Shown here in pieces: positions 17,573-27,400 of a DNA stretch of 64,000 nt (position 1 is its first letter; every line of letters begins with the position of its first letter). The stretch covers positions 1 to 64,000 of the forward strand of contig NZ_JALPNU010000006.1 of NCBI RefSeq assembly GCF_030851345.1, given 5' to 3'. The DNA comes from Marinifilum sp. D714 (GTDB lineage Bacteria; Bacteroidota; Bacteroidia; Bacteroidales; Marinifilaceae). The notes beneath the pieces are model-generated. The model was not told the DNA's origin, searched no databases, and saw only the letters and a list, made by a program, of their open reading frames with translations. The position numbers and the translations under genes are program-made.

Positions 17573-19129
17573 TTACAATGGAATATTAGAGTGCTTCTTC
17601 GGTGGATTCACCAATTTCTTAGTCTGTAGAGACTGGAATGCGCGAATCACACGGAAACGAGTATTTCTTGGCTCGATTACATCATCGATATAACCGTAAG
17701 AAGCAGCATTGTAAGGATTAGCAAATGCCTCATTGTACTCAACTTCTTTTTCTTCAATGAACTTCACTTTTTCATCATCGCTTAGTTCAGCAAGCTTTCT
17801 ACCGTGAAGTACTTCAATCGCTCCTTTAGCACCCATTACTGCAATTTCAGCAGTTGGCCAAGCGTAGTTCAAGTCACCACGAAGCTGCTTAGAAGACATT
17901 ACATCGTGAGCTCCACCGTAAGATTTTCTAAGAGTAATCGTTACTTTTGGTACCGTAGCTTCACCATAAGCGAACATTAATTTCGCACCATGAGTAATGA
18001 TACCACCGAATTCTTGTCCTGATCCAGGAAGGAAGCCAGGAACATCAACCAATGTTAAAATCGGAATATTGAAACAGTCACAGAAACGGATAAATCTAGC
18101 CGCTTTTCTAGATGATTCAATATCAAGAACACCAGCAAGGAAGTTTGGTTGATTAGCAACCACACCTACTGACATTCCGCCCATACGAGTAAAACCAACG
18201 ATGATATTCTTAGCATAGTGACGGTGAACTTCCAGGAATTCCGCATCGTCAGCAATTGCATAAATAACATCCTTCATATCGTAAGGCATGTTAGGATTGT
18301 CAGGAATAATATCATTAAGAACATCCTCCATTCTATCAATTGGGTCGTTACTCGCTACGATTGGAGCTTCTTCCAAGTTGTTTGAAGGCATGTAAGATAA
18401 TAGCTTACGGATAATAGCGATACCTTCTTCCTCATCTTCCAACATGAAGTGAGAAACACCTGATTTAGAAGCGTGCATTTTAGCACCACCAAGATCCTCT
18501 ACTGTAATATCTTCACCTGTTACAGTTTTTACAACTTTAGGACCAGTAACAAACATATATGATTTCTCTTCAGTCATCATGATAAAGTCAGTCAACGCTG
18601 GAGAATACACAGCACCACCTGCACAAGGACCAAAAATTGCAGAAATTTGAGGAATAACCCCAGAAGCAAGAATATTTCTTTCGAAGATTTCAGCATATCC
18701 TGCCAAAGCAGTAACACCTTCCTGAATACGAGCTCCACCTGAATCGTTCAAACCGATAACTGGTGCACCCATTTTCATTGCCATATCCATGATTTTGCAA
18801 ATCTTCTGTGCAAAAGTTTCTGACAAAGAACCTCCAAAAACAGTAAAATCTTGAGAGAATACGAATACCAATCGTCCATCGATTGTACCTTGTCCTGTAA
18901 CAACACCATCACCTAAGAATTTGGTTTTTTCCATACCAAAGTTAGTACAACGGTGAGTCACGAACATGTCGAATTCTTCAAAACTTCCTTCATCAAGAAG
19001 CATGTCGATTCTTTCGCGAGCTGTATACTTGCCTTTCTTGTGTTGAGAGACGATTCTTTTCTCTCCTCCACCAAGCTTAGCCTCTGCTCTTAAATCAATT
19101 AGTTTTTTAATCTTATCCTGACTAGCCAT
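17573..19129 (-). CDS. mmdA: Methylmalonyl-CoA decarboxylase alpha subunit (carboxyltransferase)
   Basis: A 518-residue acyl-CoA carboxyltransferase. Both crotonase-like halves are present, with [10 protein letters not shown] and [16 protein letters not shown] in the N-terminal half and [22 protein letters not shown] in the C-terminal half. It moves the carboxyl group from methylmalonyl-CoA to biotin. The sequence alone cannot separate decarboxylase alpha subunits from propionyl-CoA carboxylase beta subunits. Operon company (epimerase, OadG-, biotin- and OadB-like subunits) makes it MmdA. A close paralogue sits at 50136-51671 with a biotin carboxylase and is assigned the opposite reaction; both end in NPPKKH-x-NIPL. 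Confidence 0.93.
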   Translation of the reverse strand: MASQDKIKKLIDLRAEAKLGGGEKRIVSQHKKGKYTARERIDMLLDEGSFEEFDMFVTHRCTNFGMEKTKFLGDGVVTGQGTIDGRLVFVFSQDFTVFGGSLSETFAQKICKIMDMAMKMGAPVIGLNDSGGARIQEGVTALAGYAEIFERNILASGVIPQISAIFGPCAGGAVYSPALTDFIMMTEEKSYMFVTGPKVVKTVTGEDITVEDLGGAKMHASKSGVSHFMLEDEEEGIAIIRKLLSYMPSNNLEEAPIVASNDPIDRMEDVLNDIIPDNPNMPYDMKDVIYAIADDAEFLEVHRHYAKNIIVGFTRMGGMSVGVVANQPNFLAGVLDIESSRKAARFIRFCDCFNIPILTLVDVPGFLPGSGQEFGGIITHGAKLMFAYGEATVPKVTITLRKSYGGAHDVMSSKQLRGDLNYAWPTAEIAVMGAKGAIEVLHGRKLAELSDDEKVKFIEEKEVEYNEAFANPYNAASYGYIDDVIEPRNTRFRVIRAFQSLQTKKLVNPPKKHSNIPL

Positions 19130-19185
19130 AACTTTATTGAGTTGTTATATATATAATTATTGAGTTTTTATGTAATTATGAGTTT

Positions 19186-19590
19186 TTATTTGTCTCCACA
19201 AAGCTCAGTCAATACTCTCATTGTTGATTTTGGATGCAAGAATCCAATTTTCAATCCTTCAGCACCACCACGAGGAGCTTTATCGATTACCTGGCAACCA
19301 GCTTCCTGAACATCATTCAATGCTTCCTGTACGTCTTCAACAGCAAAAGCCAAGTGGTGCATTCCACCTCCTGTTTTCTCTACAAACTTTCCAATTGGAC
19401 CTTCTGGATCTGTAGACTCCAACAACTCGATTTTTACGTCTCCAACTTTAAAAAAAGCAGTCTTCACCTTCTGATCAACAACTTCTTCAATTGCGTAACA
19501 CTCCAATCCCAATACTTTTTCATAAAATGGAATTGCTTCTTCTAAGCTTTTTACAGCGATACCGATATGTTCAATATGCGTTGGTTTCAT
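19186..19590 (-). CDS. mce: Methylmalonyl-CoA epimerase
   Basis: A 134-residue vicinal-oxygen-chelate protein of typical length. Metal ligands expected for the family are visible: His8 in IEHIGIAV, His78/79 in GGGMHHLAF and Glu129 in VLTEL. It interconverts (R)- and (S)-methylmalonyl-CoA, linking the B12-dependent mutase to the decarboxylase. It is the first gene of the operon (mce-mmdA-mmdD-mmdC-mmdB), 56 bp before mmdA, and has a recognisable Bacteroidota promoter upstream. The mutase genes are not in this window. Confidence 0.95.
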   Translation of the reverse strand: MKPTHIEHIGIAVKSLEEAIPFYEKVLGLECYAIEEVVDQKVKTAFFKVGDVKIELLESTDPEGPIGKFVEKTGGGMHHLAFAVEDVQEALNDVQEAGCQVIDKAPRGGAEGLKIGFLHPKSTMRVLTELCGDK

Positions 19591-19620
19591 ACTAGTTTAT
19601 TTTTAAAAATTTATTTTGGA

Positions 19621-19651
19621 CAAAAATATCTAATCAAAAATTTTTGATCAA
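19621..19651 (-). promoter_or_regulatory. Promoter of the mce-mmd operon with a palindrome inside
   Basis: On the minus strand a TTG (complement of 19649-19651) is followed after 20 bp by TATTTTTG (complement of 19621-19628), matching the Bacteroidota -33/-7 consensus TTG and TAnnTTTG. A perfect 16-bp palindrome ATCAAAAATTTTTGAT (19633-19648) fills the spacer. It could be an operator for a repressor that blocks the polymerase, but AT-rich palindromes also occur by chance. Confidence 0.55.
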
Positions 19652-19773
19652 TGATCTTGAACATTATTAAAGTTGTTCTTCAACATGTTCTTGATTCACT
19701 GCAAAAAAGTTTTCTATCTATTGAATTTCAATAATATAACATTTAAATTCAAGTATTACGGTAACGATTTCAC

Positions 19774-19926
19774 ATGTTTTTTTCGAAAACCTTTGCAGAA
19801 TTAAACGTCATTTTGAATTGCACTCCAAAGGAAAATGTTTTTTTCAAATTAAATGACAAAAAATTTACTATTACAAAACATATCTCTGCAGCATATAAAA
19901 GAGCTAAAACTCCAGTTCTATTTTAA
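19774..19926 (+). CDS. Possible small protein of 50 residues
   Basis: An ATG-to-TAA frame of 51 codons begins MFFSKTFAELNVILN and ends KHISAAYKRAKTPVLF. Its amino-acid mix (balanced charged and hydrophobic residues, Pro, Cys, Gly-free) looks more like a protein than translated AT-rich spacer. It stands alone, 175 bp before purL on the same strand. I recognise no family and see no ribosome-binding site, which is normal in this phylum. It could be chance. Confidence 0.35.
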   Translation: MFFSKTFAELNVILNCTPKENVFFKLNDKKFTITKHISAAYKRAKTPVLF

Positions 19927-20101
19927 CAATTTATTGTGCGAGAACACCTACAATATCTATTTGCTTGCTATGCGGAAAATTATTCTTGATTATTCAAATA
20001 AATCAGCATATAAATAAAAGCAATAATGCAAGTCTTTTATTTATATTTGCACTTTGAAACAACATTCAACCAGTTTTATAAATTTATAAGTTGACTTTAA
20101 G

Positions 20102-23100
20102 ATGATTTTATTCTTCAAAAAAGACGAAGTACACTTTGTTGTTCAGGCAACAAACCAATTGAATGGATTAGATCTTAACAAGCTATCGTGGCTGTTTGGT
20201 AATGCGGAAAAATTAGATCAAGACACACTTGATGGAATTTTTGTGGGTCCAAGAAAAGAAATGATTACTCCTTGGAGTACAAATGCTGTAGAAATTACTC
20301 AAAACATGGGAATTGATGGCTTGCTAAGAATAGAGCAATACATACTCGTTGATTCCGACAAAGCTGATTTTGATCCTATGCTTCAGTCGATGTACAAAGG
20401 CCTTGATCAGGAAGTTTATACAATTGACAAACAACCAGATCCAATTGTTTACATTGACAATATTGAAGAATACAATCAACAAGAAGGTTTAGCATTAAGT
20501 GCTGATGAAATTTCTTACTTGAATGATGTTTCAGAAAAAATAGGCAGAAAATTAACAGATTCTGAGGTATTTGGTTTTTCTCAAGTAAACTCAGAACACT
20601 GTCGTCATAAAATCTTCAACGGTACCTTTATTATAGATGGTGAAGAAAAAGAATCTTCATTATTCCAATTAATTAAAAAGACATCAAAAGAAAACCACAA
20701 TAGAATTGTATCTGCATACAAAGACAATTGTGCTTTCCTTGGTGGACCTAAAGCTGAGCAATTTGCTCCGTACTCACACGACAAAGCAGACTTTTTCTAT
20801 ACAAAGGATATCGAAACTGTGATCTCGCTTAAAGCGGAAACTCACAACTTCCCTACTACAGTTGAGCCATTTAATGGTGCTGCAACTGGTACTGGTGGTG
20901 AAATTCGTGATAGAATAGCTGGTGGTAAAGCTGCAATTCCAATGGCAGGTACAGCAGTTTACATGACTTCTTACCCAAGATTGGAAGCTTCTCGAAAATG
21001 GGAAAGCGCAACTGAAGCAAGAGAGTGGTTGTATCAAACTCCTGAAGAGATCCTTATTAAAGCATCAAATGGAGCTTCTGACTTTGGCAACAAATTCGGA
21101 CAACCTCTTATTGTAGGTTCGGTTCTTACATTCGAACATTTTGAAAACAACAAGAAGTATGGTTACGACAAGGTGATCATGCAAGCTGGAGGTATTGGTT
21201 ACGGTCGTTTGGAGCAAGCTCAGAAAGATGTTCCTGAAAAAGGAGATAAAGTGGTTCTTCTTGGTGGTGATAACTACCGTATCGGAATGGGTGGGGGTGC
21301 CGTTTCATCGGTTGCTACTGGTGAGTACGACAACTCTATTGAATTGAATGCGGTTCAGCGTTCGAATCCTGAAATGCAGAAACGTGTATGTAATGCGATT
21401 CGTGCGATGGCTGAAGCTGATGAGAACCCAATCATCTCTATCCACGACCACGGTGCAGGTGGACACTTGAATTGTCTGTCGGAGTTGGTTGAAGAAACCG
21501 GAGGAAAGATTGACTTGAATGCCCTTCCTGTTGGTGATCCTACCCTATCTGCAAAAGAGATTGTAGGTAATGAGTCTCAGGAAAGAATGGGATTGGTAAT
21601 GAAGGAAAAAGATGTTGAGCTTTTGACTAAGATTGCCGAGAGAGAAAGAGCTCCTATCTATCAGATTGGTGAAACAACTGGTGATATGAGATTTACTTTT
21701 GAAGATAAAAAGACAGGTGAAAATCCTATTGATCTTGGACTTTCTGAAATGTTTGGTAAACCACCAAAAACTATCATGAACGACAAGACAGTTAACGAAG
21801 GATTCGAAGCTGTTTCATATGATATTAACAAATTCGAAGAATATTTAGAGAATGTTCTTCAGTTAGAGGCAGTAGCTTGTAAGGACTGGTTGACAAACAA
21901 AGTTGACCGTTCGGTAACAGGTAAAATTGCAATGCAGCAATGTGCTGGTCCACTGCAATTGCCTTTGAATAACCTTGGTGCGGTTGCTATCGACTTCCAA
22001 GGTGAAAAAGGGATTGCAACATCCATTGGACACACTCCTGTAGCTGCTTTGGTTGATTCAAAGAACGGTAGTCGCTTATCGGTTGCTGAATCGTTAACCA
22101 ATATGGTATGGGCGCCAATTGAGAAAGGTTTGAAAGGAATTTCACTTTCTGCAAACTGGATGTGGCCATGTAAAAACGAAGGTGAAGATGCGCGTTTATA
22201 CAATGCCGTTGAATCGATTAGTGATTTTGCAATTAAATTAGGAATAAACATTCCAACTGGTAAGGATTCACTTTCCATGACTCAAAAGTATGGACAAGAT
22301 GATGTTGTTTACTCTCCGGGAACTGTTATCATTTCAACTGTAGGTGAGATTATCGATATCAAAAAGATGATTTCTCCGGTAATGAAAAATGATGCAAACT
22401 CTCACTTGGTATATCTTGATTTCTCTAAAGATGATTTCCAACTGGGTGGTAGTAGTTTTGCTCAAATCGTTAACAAACTAGGTAAGCAAACTCCTGATGT
22501 TACCGATGCAGATTACTTTGTGAAGGCATTTGAAACACTGCAGCAATTAATCCTTGATGGAAAAGTATTGGCTGGGCACGATATTTCTGCCGGTGGTATG
22601 ATTACAGCATTGTTGGAAATGTGTTTTGCCGATAACAAACTAGGTGCGAACATCGATTTAAGCTCAATTGAAGAGAAAGACTTAATTAAGGTACTTTTCA
22701 GCGAGAATCCAGGTGTTATTTTCCAGGTTGCTGACAAGGATGCTGTTAGCAAAACTCTTGCTGATAATGGTCTTCGTTTCCACTTTATTGGTTCTCCTGC
22801 TGAAGCTGGAAAACTCACAATTGCTAAAAATGATCAGTCATTCAATTTAGATATTGCAAGTTTACGTGACCTTTGGTACAAGACTTCTTACCTATTAGAT
22901 CGCAACCAATCAGGTAAAGATCTTGCTTTGGAAAGATTCGAAAGCTACAAGAAGAATGAATTGACCTACAAGTTCCCTGAGAACTTCACTGGTAAATTCG
23001 CTCAATACGGAATCGATCCGAAGAGAAAAAACTTATCAGGCGTTAAAGCTGCTATCATACGCGAAAAAGGTGTGAATGGCGATAGAGAAATGGCATGGAT

Positions 23101-23791
23101 CATGCACTTGGCTGGCATGGATGTGAAAGACATTCACATGACAGACCTGATCGCTGGCCGTGAAGATTTGAGCGACGTTAACATGATTGTTTTCGTTGGT
23201 GGTTTCTCTAACTCAGATGTTCTTGGATCGGCAAAAGGTTGGGCCGGAGCATTCCTTTACAATGAAAAAGCAAAAGCTGCTTTAGACAACTTCTACAACA
23301 GACCTGACACCTTGAGTCTAGGTGTATGTAATGGTTGTCAGCTAGTTTCTGAACTTGGGTTAATTTATCCTGAGCACGAAAAACATCCTAAGTTGATTCA
23401 CAATGAATCTCACAAATTTGAATCTGGTTTCGTAAGTGTTGAAGTACCTGAAAATAACTCGGTAATGCTTTCTTCGCTTGCAGGAAGTAAATTAGGAATC
23501 TGGGTTGCTCACGGAGAAGGAAAATTCGATCTTCCATTCGGAGAAGAGGAGTACAATATACCAATGAAGTATGCTTACGATCAGTACCCTGCTAATCCAA
23601 ATGGTTCGCCATTTGCAACTGCTGCTATTTCTTCTAAAGATGGTCGTCATTTAGCGATGATGCCTCACTTGGAGCGTGCTACTTATCCTTGGAACTGGGC
23701 ATATTATGATGAAAATCGCATGGAAGATGAATTGACTCCATGGGTTGAAGCCTTTGTAAATGCTAAAAACTGGATTATTGAAAATAAATAA
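20102..23791 (+). CDS. purL: Phosphoribosylformylglycinamidine synthase
   Basis: A 1229-residue large-type PurL, the fourth step of purine synthesis: FGAR plus glutamine and ATP gives FGAM. The synthetase part carries SQVNSEHCRHKIFNG (about 156-170) and ETHNFPT (about 246), and the C-terminal glutaminase domain has GVCNGCQ with the nucleophile Cys1076 and the terminal PHLERATYPWNW. This is the long single-chain form of about 1200-1300 residues, not the split PurS/PurQ/PurL form. Single gene with its own terminator. A few residues of the N-terminus are less certain. Confidence 0.97.
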   Translation: MILFFKKDEVHFVVQATNQLNGLDLNKLSWLFGNAEKLDQDTLDGIFVGPRKEMITPWSTNAVEITQNMGIDGLLRIEQYILVDSDKADFDPMLQSMYKGLDQEVYTIDKQPDPIVYIDNIEEYNQQEGLALSADEISYLNDVSEKIGRKLTDSEVFGFSQVNSEHCRHKIFNGTFIIDGEEKESSLFQLIKKTSKENHNRIVSAYKDNCAFLGGPKAEQFAPYSHDKADFFYTKDIETVISLKAETHNFPTTVEPFNGAATGTGGEIRDRIAGGKAAIPMAGTAVYMTSYPRLEASRKWESATEAREWLYQTPEEILIKASNGASDFGNKFGQPLIVGSVLTFEHFENNKKYGYDKVIMQAGGIGYGRLEQAQKDVPEKGDKVVLLGGDNYRIGMGGGAVSSVATGEYDNSIELNAVQRSNPEMQKRVCNAIRAMAEADENPIISIHDHGAGGHLNCLSELVEETGGKIDLNALPVGDPTLSAKEIVGNESQERMGLVMKEKDVELLTKIAERERAPIYQIGETTGDMRFTFEDKKTGENPIDLGLSEMFGKPPKTIMNDKTVNEGFEAVSYDINKFEEYLENVLQLEAVACKDWLTNKVDRSVTGKIAMQQCAGPLQLPLNNLGAVAIDFQGEKGIATSIGHTPVAALVDSKNGSRLSVAESLTNMVWAPIEKGLKGISLSANWMWPCKNEGEDARLYNAVESISDFAIKLGINIPTGKDSLSMTQKYGQDDVVYSPGTVIISTVGEIIDIKKMISPVMKNDANSHLVYLDFSKDDFQLGGSSFAQIVNKLGKQTPDVTDADYFVKAFETLQQLILDGKVLAGHDISAGGMITALLEMCFADNKLGANIDLSSIEEKDLIKVLFSENPGVIFQVADKDAVSKTLADNGLRFHFIGSPAEAGKLTIAKNDQSFNLDIASLRDLWYKTSYLLDRNQSGKDLALERFESYKKNELTYKFPENFTGKFAQYGIDPKRKNLSGVKAAIIREKGVNGDREMAWIMHLAGMDVKDIHMTDLIAGREDLSDVNMIVFVGGFSNSDVLGSAKGWAGAFLYNEKAKAALDNFYNRPDTLSLGVCNGCQLVSELGLIYPEHEKHPKLIHNESHKFESGFVSVEVPENNSVMLSSLAGSKLGIWVAHGEGKFDLPFGEEEYNIPMKYAYDQYPANPNGSPFATAAISSKDGRHLAMMPHLERATYPWNWAYYDENRMEDELTPWVEAFVNAKNWIIENK

Positions 23792-23810
23792 TCTCATTTT
23801 AAAATATTCA

Positions 23811-23842
23811 AAAAAGCCTCTGCAATTGTAGAGGCTTTTTTT
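23811..23842 (+). terminator. Terminator of purL
   Basis: Arms AAAAAGCCTCT and AGAGGCTTTTT around a short loop, ending in a T run, 20 bp after the purL stop codon. Confidence 0.9.
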
Positions 23843-24068
23843 CTGAAAATCTTGAAAAATAGAATAGTTTTAAAGTTCAAAGACTTCCCCAAATTAACAT
23901 TTGGTAATTAAAAGTAATTCTATTTCCAAATATTCAAAATCACACAAGAACAAATACTTTCATAAATGTCGGTGATTCTTATTTCATCATGAAATTTTTT
24001 ATATGTAAATCATAGATCGTAATATTTTTTTCATAACTTGGGCTCTGCTAACTAAAATCACAAATAAT

Positions 24069-24467
24069 ATGAAAAAAATTCTACCTATTATCGCATTAGC
24101 GATCTATGCCATGGCTTGTGCCCCACCCAAAATGGCAAATGAAAATAATGTTCCAAAAAACATTAATCAACATGATAAAAATGTTGATCGAGACAAACAA
24201 GTTGCACCTGGAACTTGTTCTCTAATAATTACTGATTGTATTGTTATATCGAAAGATGGCTCCTACAAGCTTAAAGGCAAAGTACAATCCGTAATAGCCT
24301 ATGGAGCAGGCTTTAATCGCACCTTGTCAAAAAACGATGAGATTACAATTCTAATTTCAAAATCTCAAGCTCAATCTATTAAAAACATGGAAAAAATTTC
24401 ATGTAATATTTTGAGAAAAGAAGGTCGCTACGAATCGGCTGTTTTGGAACTTAATAAAGTCAATTAA
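24069..24467 (+). CDS. Small lipoprotein, first half of duplicated secreted-protein module
   Basis: A 132-residue lipoprotein (lipobox AMAC, Cys17). After a Asn/Lys/Asp-rich linker comes a roughly 80-residue beta-rich domain starting at VAPGTCSLIITDC and containing KISCNILRK. Its paralogue at 29726-30121 shares the plan and the motifs IAPATC and TISCVI, so the two cysteines are conserved. Each lipoprotein precedes a giant T9SS beta-propeller protein (here by 22 bp), which suggests a shared function such as anchoring or assisting the secreted partner. I know no family for it and assign no activity. Confidence 0.75.
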   Translation: MKKILPIIALAIYAMACAPPKMANENNVPKNINQHDKNVDRDKQVAPGTCSLIITDCIVISKDGSYKLKGKVQSVIAYGAGFNRTLSKNDEITILISKSQAQSIKNMEKISCNILRKEGRYESAVLELNKVN

Positions 24468-24489
24468 CAAACAATTATCACCATTTACT

Positions 24490-27400
24490 ATGAAAAATAT
24501 ATTTATGGTTTGTGTAGCTCTGATAGTTTCACTTACTATTTGTGCTCAAACACCATTTAAAACAAAAAAAGAAAACAATACACAAAGTAAAAGTATTGTT
24601 ATTACTGAGAATACATATAACAATTTAACCAGCCAAATACCTAACTTAAGAAAATTATCTAAAATTTCGGATAAGAAAAACGGTGTCTTAAGAAAACCTG
24701 ATGATCCAAATGCAAGAGTAAACTATGCAACTAGAATGTTGATTGATCCAACTACTGGAAAAGTTCCTAATAATATTAGAGAACAAGAATTGAAGTTTGC
24801 TCTATCTCCACAGTCTGGATTAAGAAGGTTCACAAAAGCAGGTGGCTTGAACTTCTACAGCGCAGGTCCCAAAAATGTTGGAGGTAGAACAAGAGCTCTT
24901 GCAATAGACATTGCAAATGACAATACCATACTTGCTGGTGGAGTTTCAGGTGGTTTATGGAAGTCGACAGATAATGGCTCTAGCTGGAATAAAGTTACAG
25001 AACTTAACAATCTTCAGAGTATTACCGCCATTGCTCAAGATCCACGTGAAGGAAATCGTAACACCTGGTATTACGCTACTGGAGAACTTCGTGGGAATAG
25101 TGCTAGTTCTGATGGGGCTCCATTTCGTGGAGATGGCATATTCAAATCAACCAATAATGGAGAAACTTGGCAAGTTCTAGCATCCACAGTTTCCAATACT
25201 CCACAAACGTATGATCCATTCGATTACAGTTGGAATATCTGCATAGATCCTACCAATGGAAATGTATATGTAGCTACAGCTAATGGGATCAGGAGATCAA
25301 CTGATGGTGGAAATAGCTGGGAAGTGGTTATAGATTCAGATTCTTATTACAGTGATATTATTTGTACTCCTTCTGGAGTATTGTATGCGGCATTAAGTGA
25401 CGATGGTAATCTGAAAGGAATATTCAGATCAGAAAGTGGAGCAAGTGGTTCATGGACAAACATTACACCTGATCAATTTCCAGTCAATTTTAATAGAATT
25501 GTACTGTCTTATGCTCCTTCAAATGAAAAGTCAGTTTACGTATTAGCTGCTACCCCAGATGGAGGTTTTGAAAATCACAGTCTGTGGAAACTTGAATATG
25601 AAACCAGTTCAAATTACAAATGGTCAGATAGATCTAATAACATACCTGCAGCCGCTGGAGATGTGGGTGGATACAACTCTCAAGGATCTTATAATATGCT
25701 TATTAAAGTGGCTCCAGATAATGAAAACATCGTATTCATTGGAGGAACAAACCTTCATCGTTCAGATGATGGTTTTGCAACGAATAATAATACATACTGG
25801 ATTGGAGGATATTCCACTAAAAACAATGTTTCTCAATATGAAAATCATCACCCAGACATTCATTCAATGGCGTTTAAATCAGATAATGCAGGCATGATAT
25901 GTGGTCATGATGGCGGATTAAGTTTAACTAGTAACTACAAACAAACAGAAGATACTGATGCTTCAGACGGCATTGAAGAACCAGTAGATTGGATAGATTT
26001 GAATAATGGTTATCTAACAACCCAAGCATATACGGTTGCTATTGATCATGATATTTTCGCAAATAAATCCATGGTAGCAGGATTTCAAGATAATGGAACC
26101 TGGAATACAAACGATGCTACATCGGGTGGCAATTGGAGTGAAGCATTATCTGGCGATGGAAGCTACTGTGCTATAACCGATCAAGGGAAAGCTCAAATCG
26201 TTTCATGGCAAAATGGTGGTATGTATTTATTATATACCAATGGAGATTGGACCAGAATTAATCCCGAGGAAGCAGAAGGTCAATTATTTATCAACCCATT
26301 TATTGTTGATGCGAATAACAGTGAAATAGTCTATTCTGTTGGAGGTAACTACATTTGGAGAAATTCAAATATCTTTGATATTCCTTTATATTCTAATTCT
26401 TCTACAACCATTAATTGGGAAAAAATGGAAGAATCAAAAGCAAGTGGCACTATAACTACCTTTGCCTCATCTACGTACCCAAGTCACATTTTATATTATG
26501 GCTCATCAAACGGGAAAGTATATAAGATGGAAAACTCTCACTCGACAGATGCTAAAAAAATAGATATTACCGGCAATGGTATGCCAACAAATGCTTATGT
26601 GAGTTCTATTTCAGTTAACCCTTTAAACGCAGATGAAGTATTGGTTGCTTTCTCAAACTATAAGGTTGAAAGTATATTCTACTCTTCCAATGGAGGGACC
26701 TCATGGATGGCTGTTAGTGGTAATTTAGAAGAGAATGGAAACGTTATGGGAAGTGGACCTTCGGTAAGAACAGTTTCGATACTAGTCTCCCCTTCAGATA
26801 CCACTTACTTTGCCGGTACAAGTACTGGATTATATAGTACAACAAAATTAAATGGAAGCTCTACTGTATGGACTCAAGAAGCTGCTAATACCATTGGAAA
26901 TAGTGTAGTATCTATGATAAAAAATAGAGGCGATGGCTTTATTGGGGTTGGAACTCATGCAAATGGAATTTATTATGCCGACGTTGATTACAGCAGTGCT
27001 ACTCCTGTTGCCAATATTGGTACAACCGCAGATACTATCTTTATAGGTGAAAAAGTAAATTTCAAAGATCGATCGATTGGAGAAGTAAATGCTTACCAGT
27101 GGACTTTTGAAGGAGCTGAAACAGCATCCAGTACTTCTCAACATCCAGAGGATATACTATATAATACAGCAGGGAAATTTAATGTTAGCTTGAAAGTTTC
27201 AAATGCCAATGGTGATGATACTAAAGTTCTTGAATCAGCAATTGTTGTAAAATCTGTACTCGCTGATTTTACAGCAAGTGCTACAACGGTTAATGTTGGT
27301 GATGAAGTAACCTTTACAGATAAATCTTCTGGTACAGTTAGTGCATGGGAATGGAATTTTGCTGGTGGTACCACCGATGATAATACCGTACAAAATCCTG

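Larger units (their letters stand above)
19591..20101. other. Divergent intergenic region between mce and purL
   Basis: It contains the mce promoter with a palindrome (19621-19651), a possible 50-codon gene (19774-19926) and, next to purL, a -7-like box TATATTTG at 20042-20049 without a clear -33 partner. The remainder is AT-rich with no recognisable RNA or riboswitch. Confidence 0.5.
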
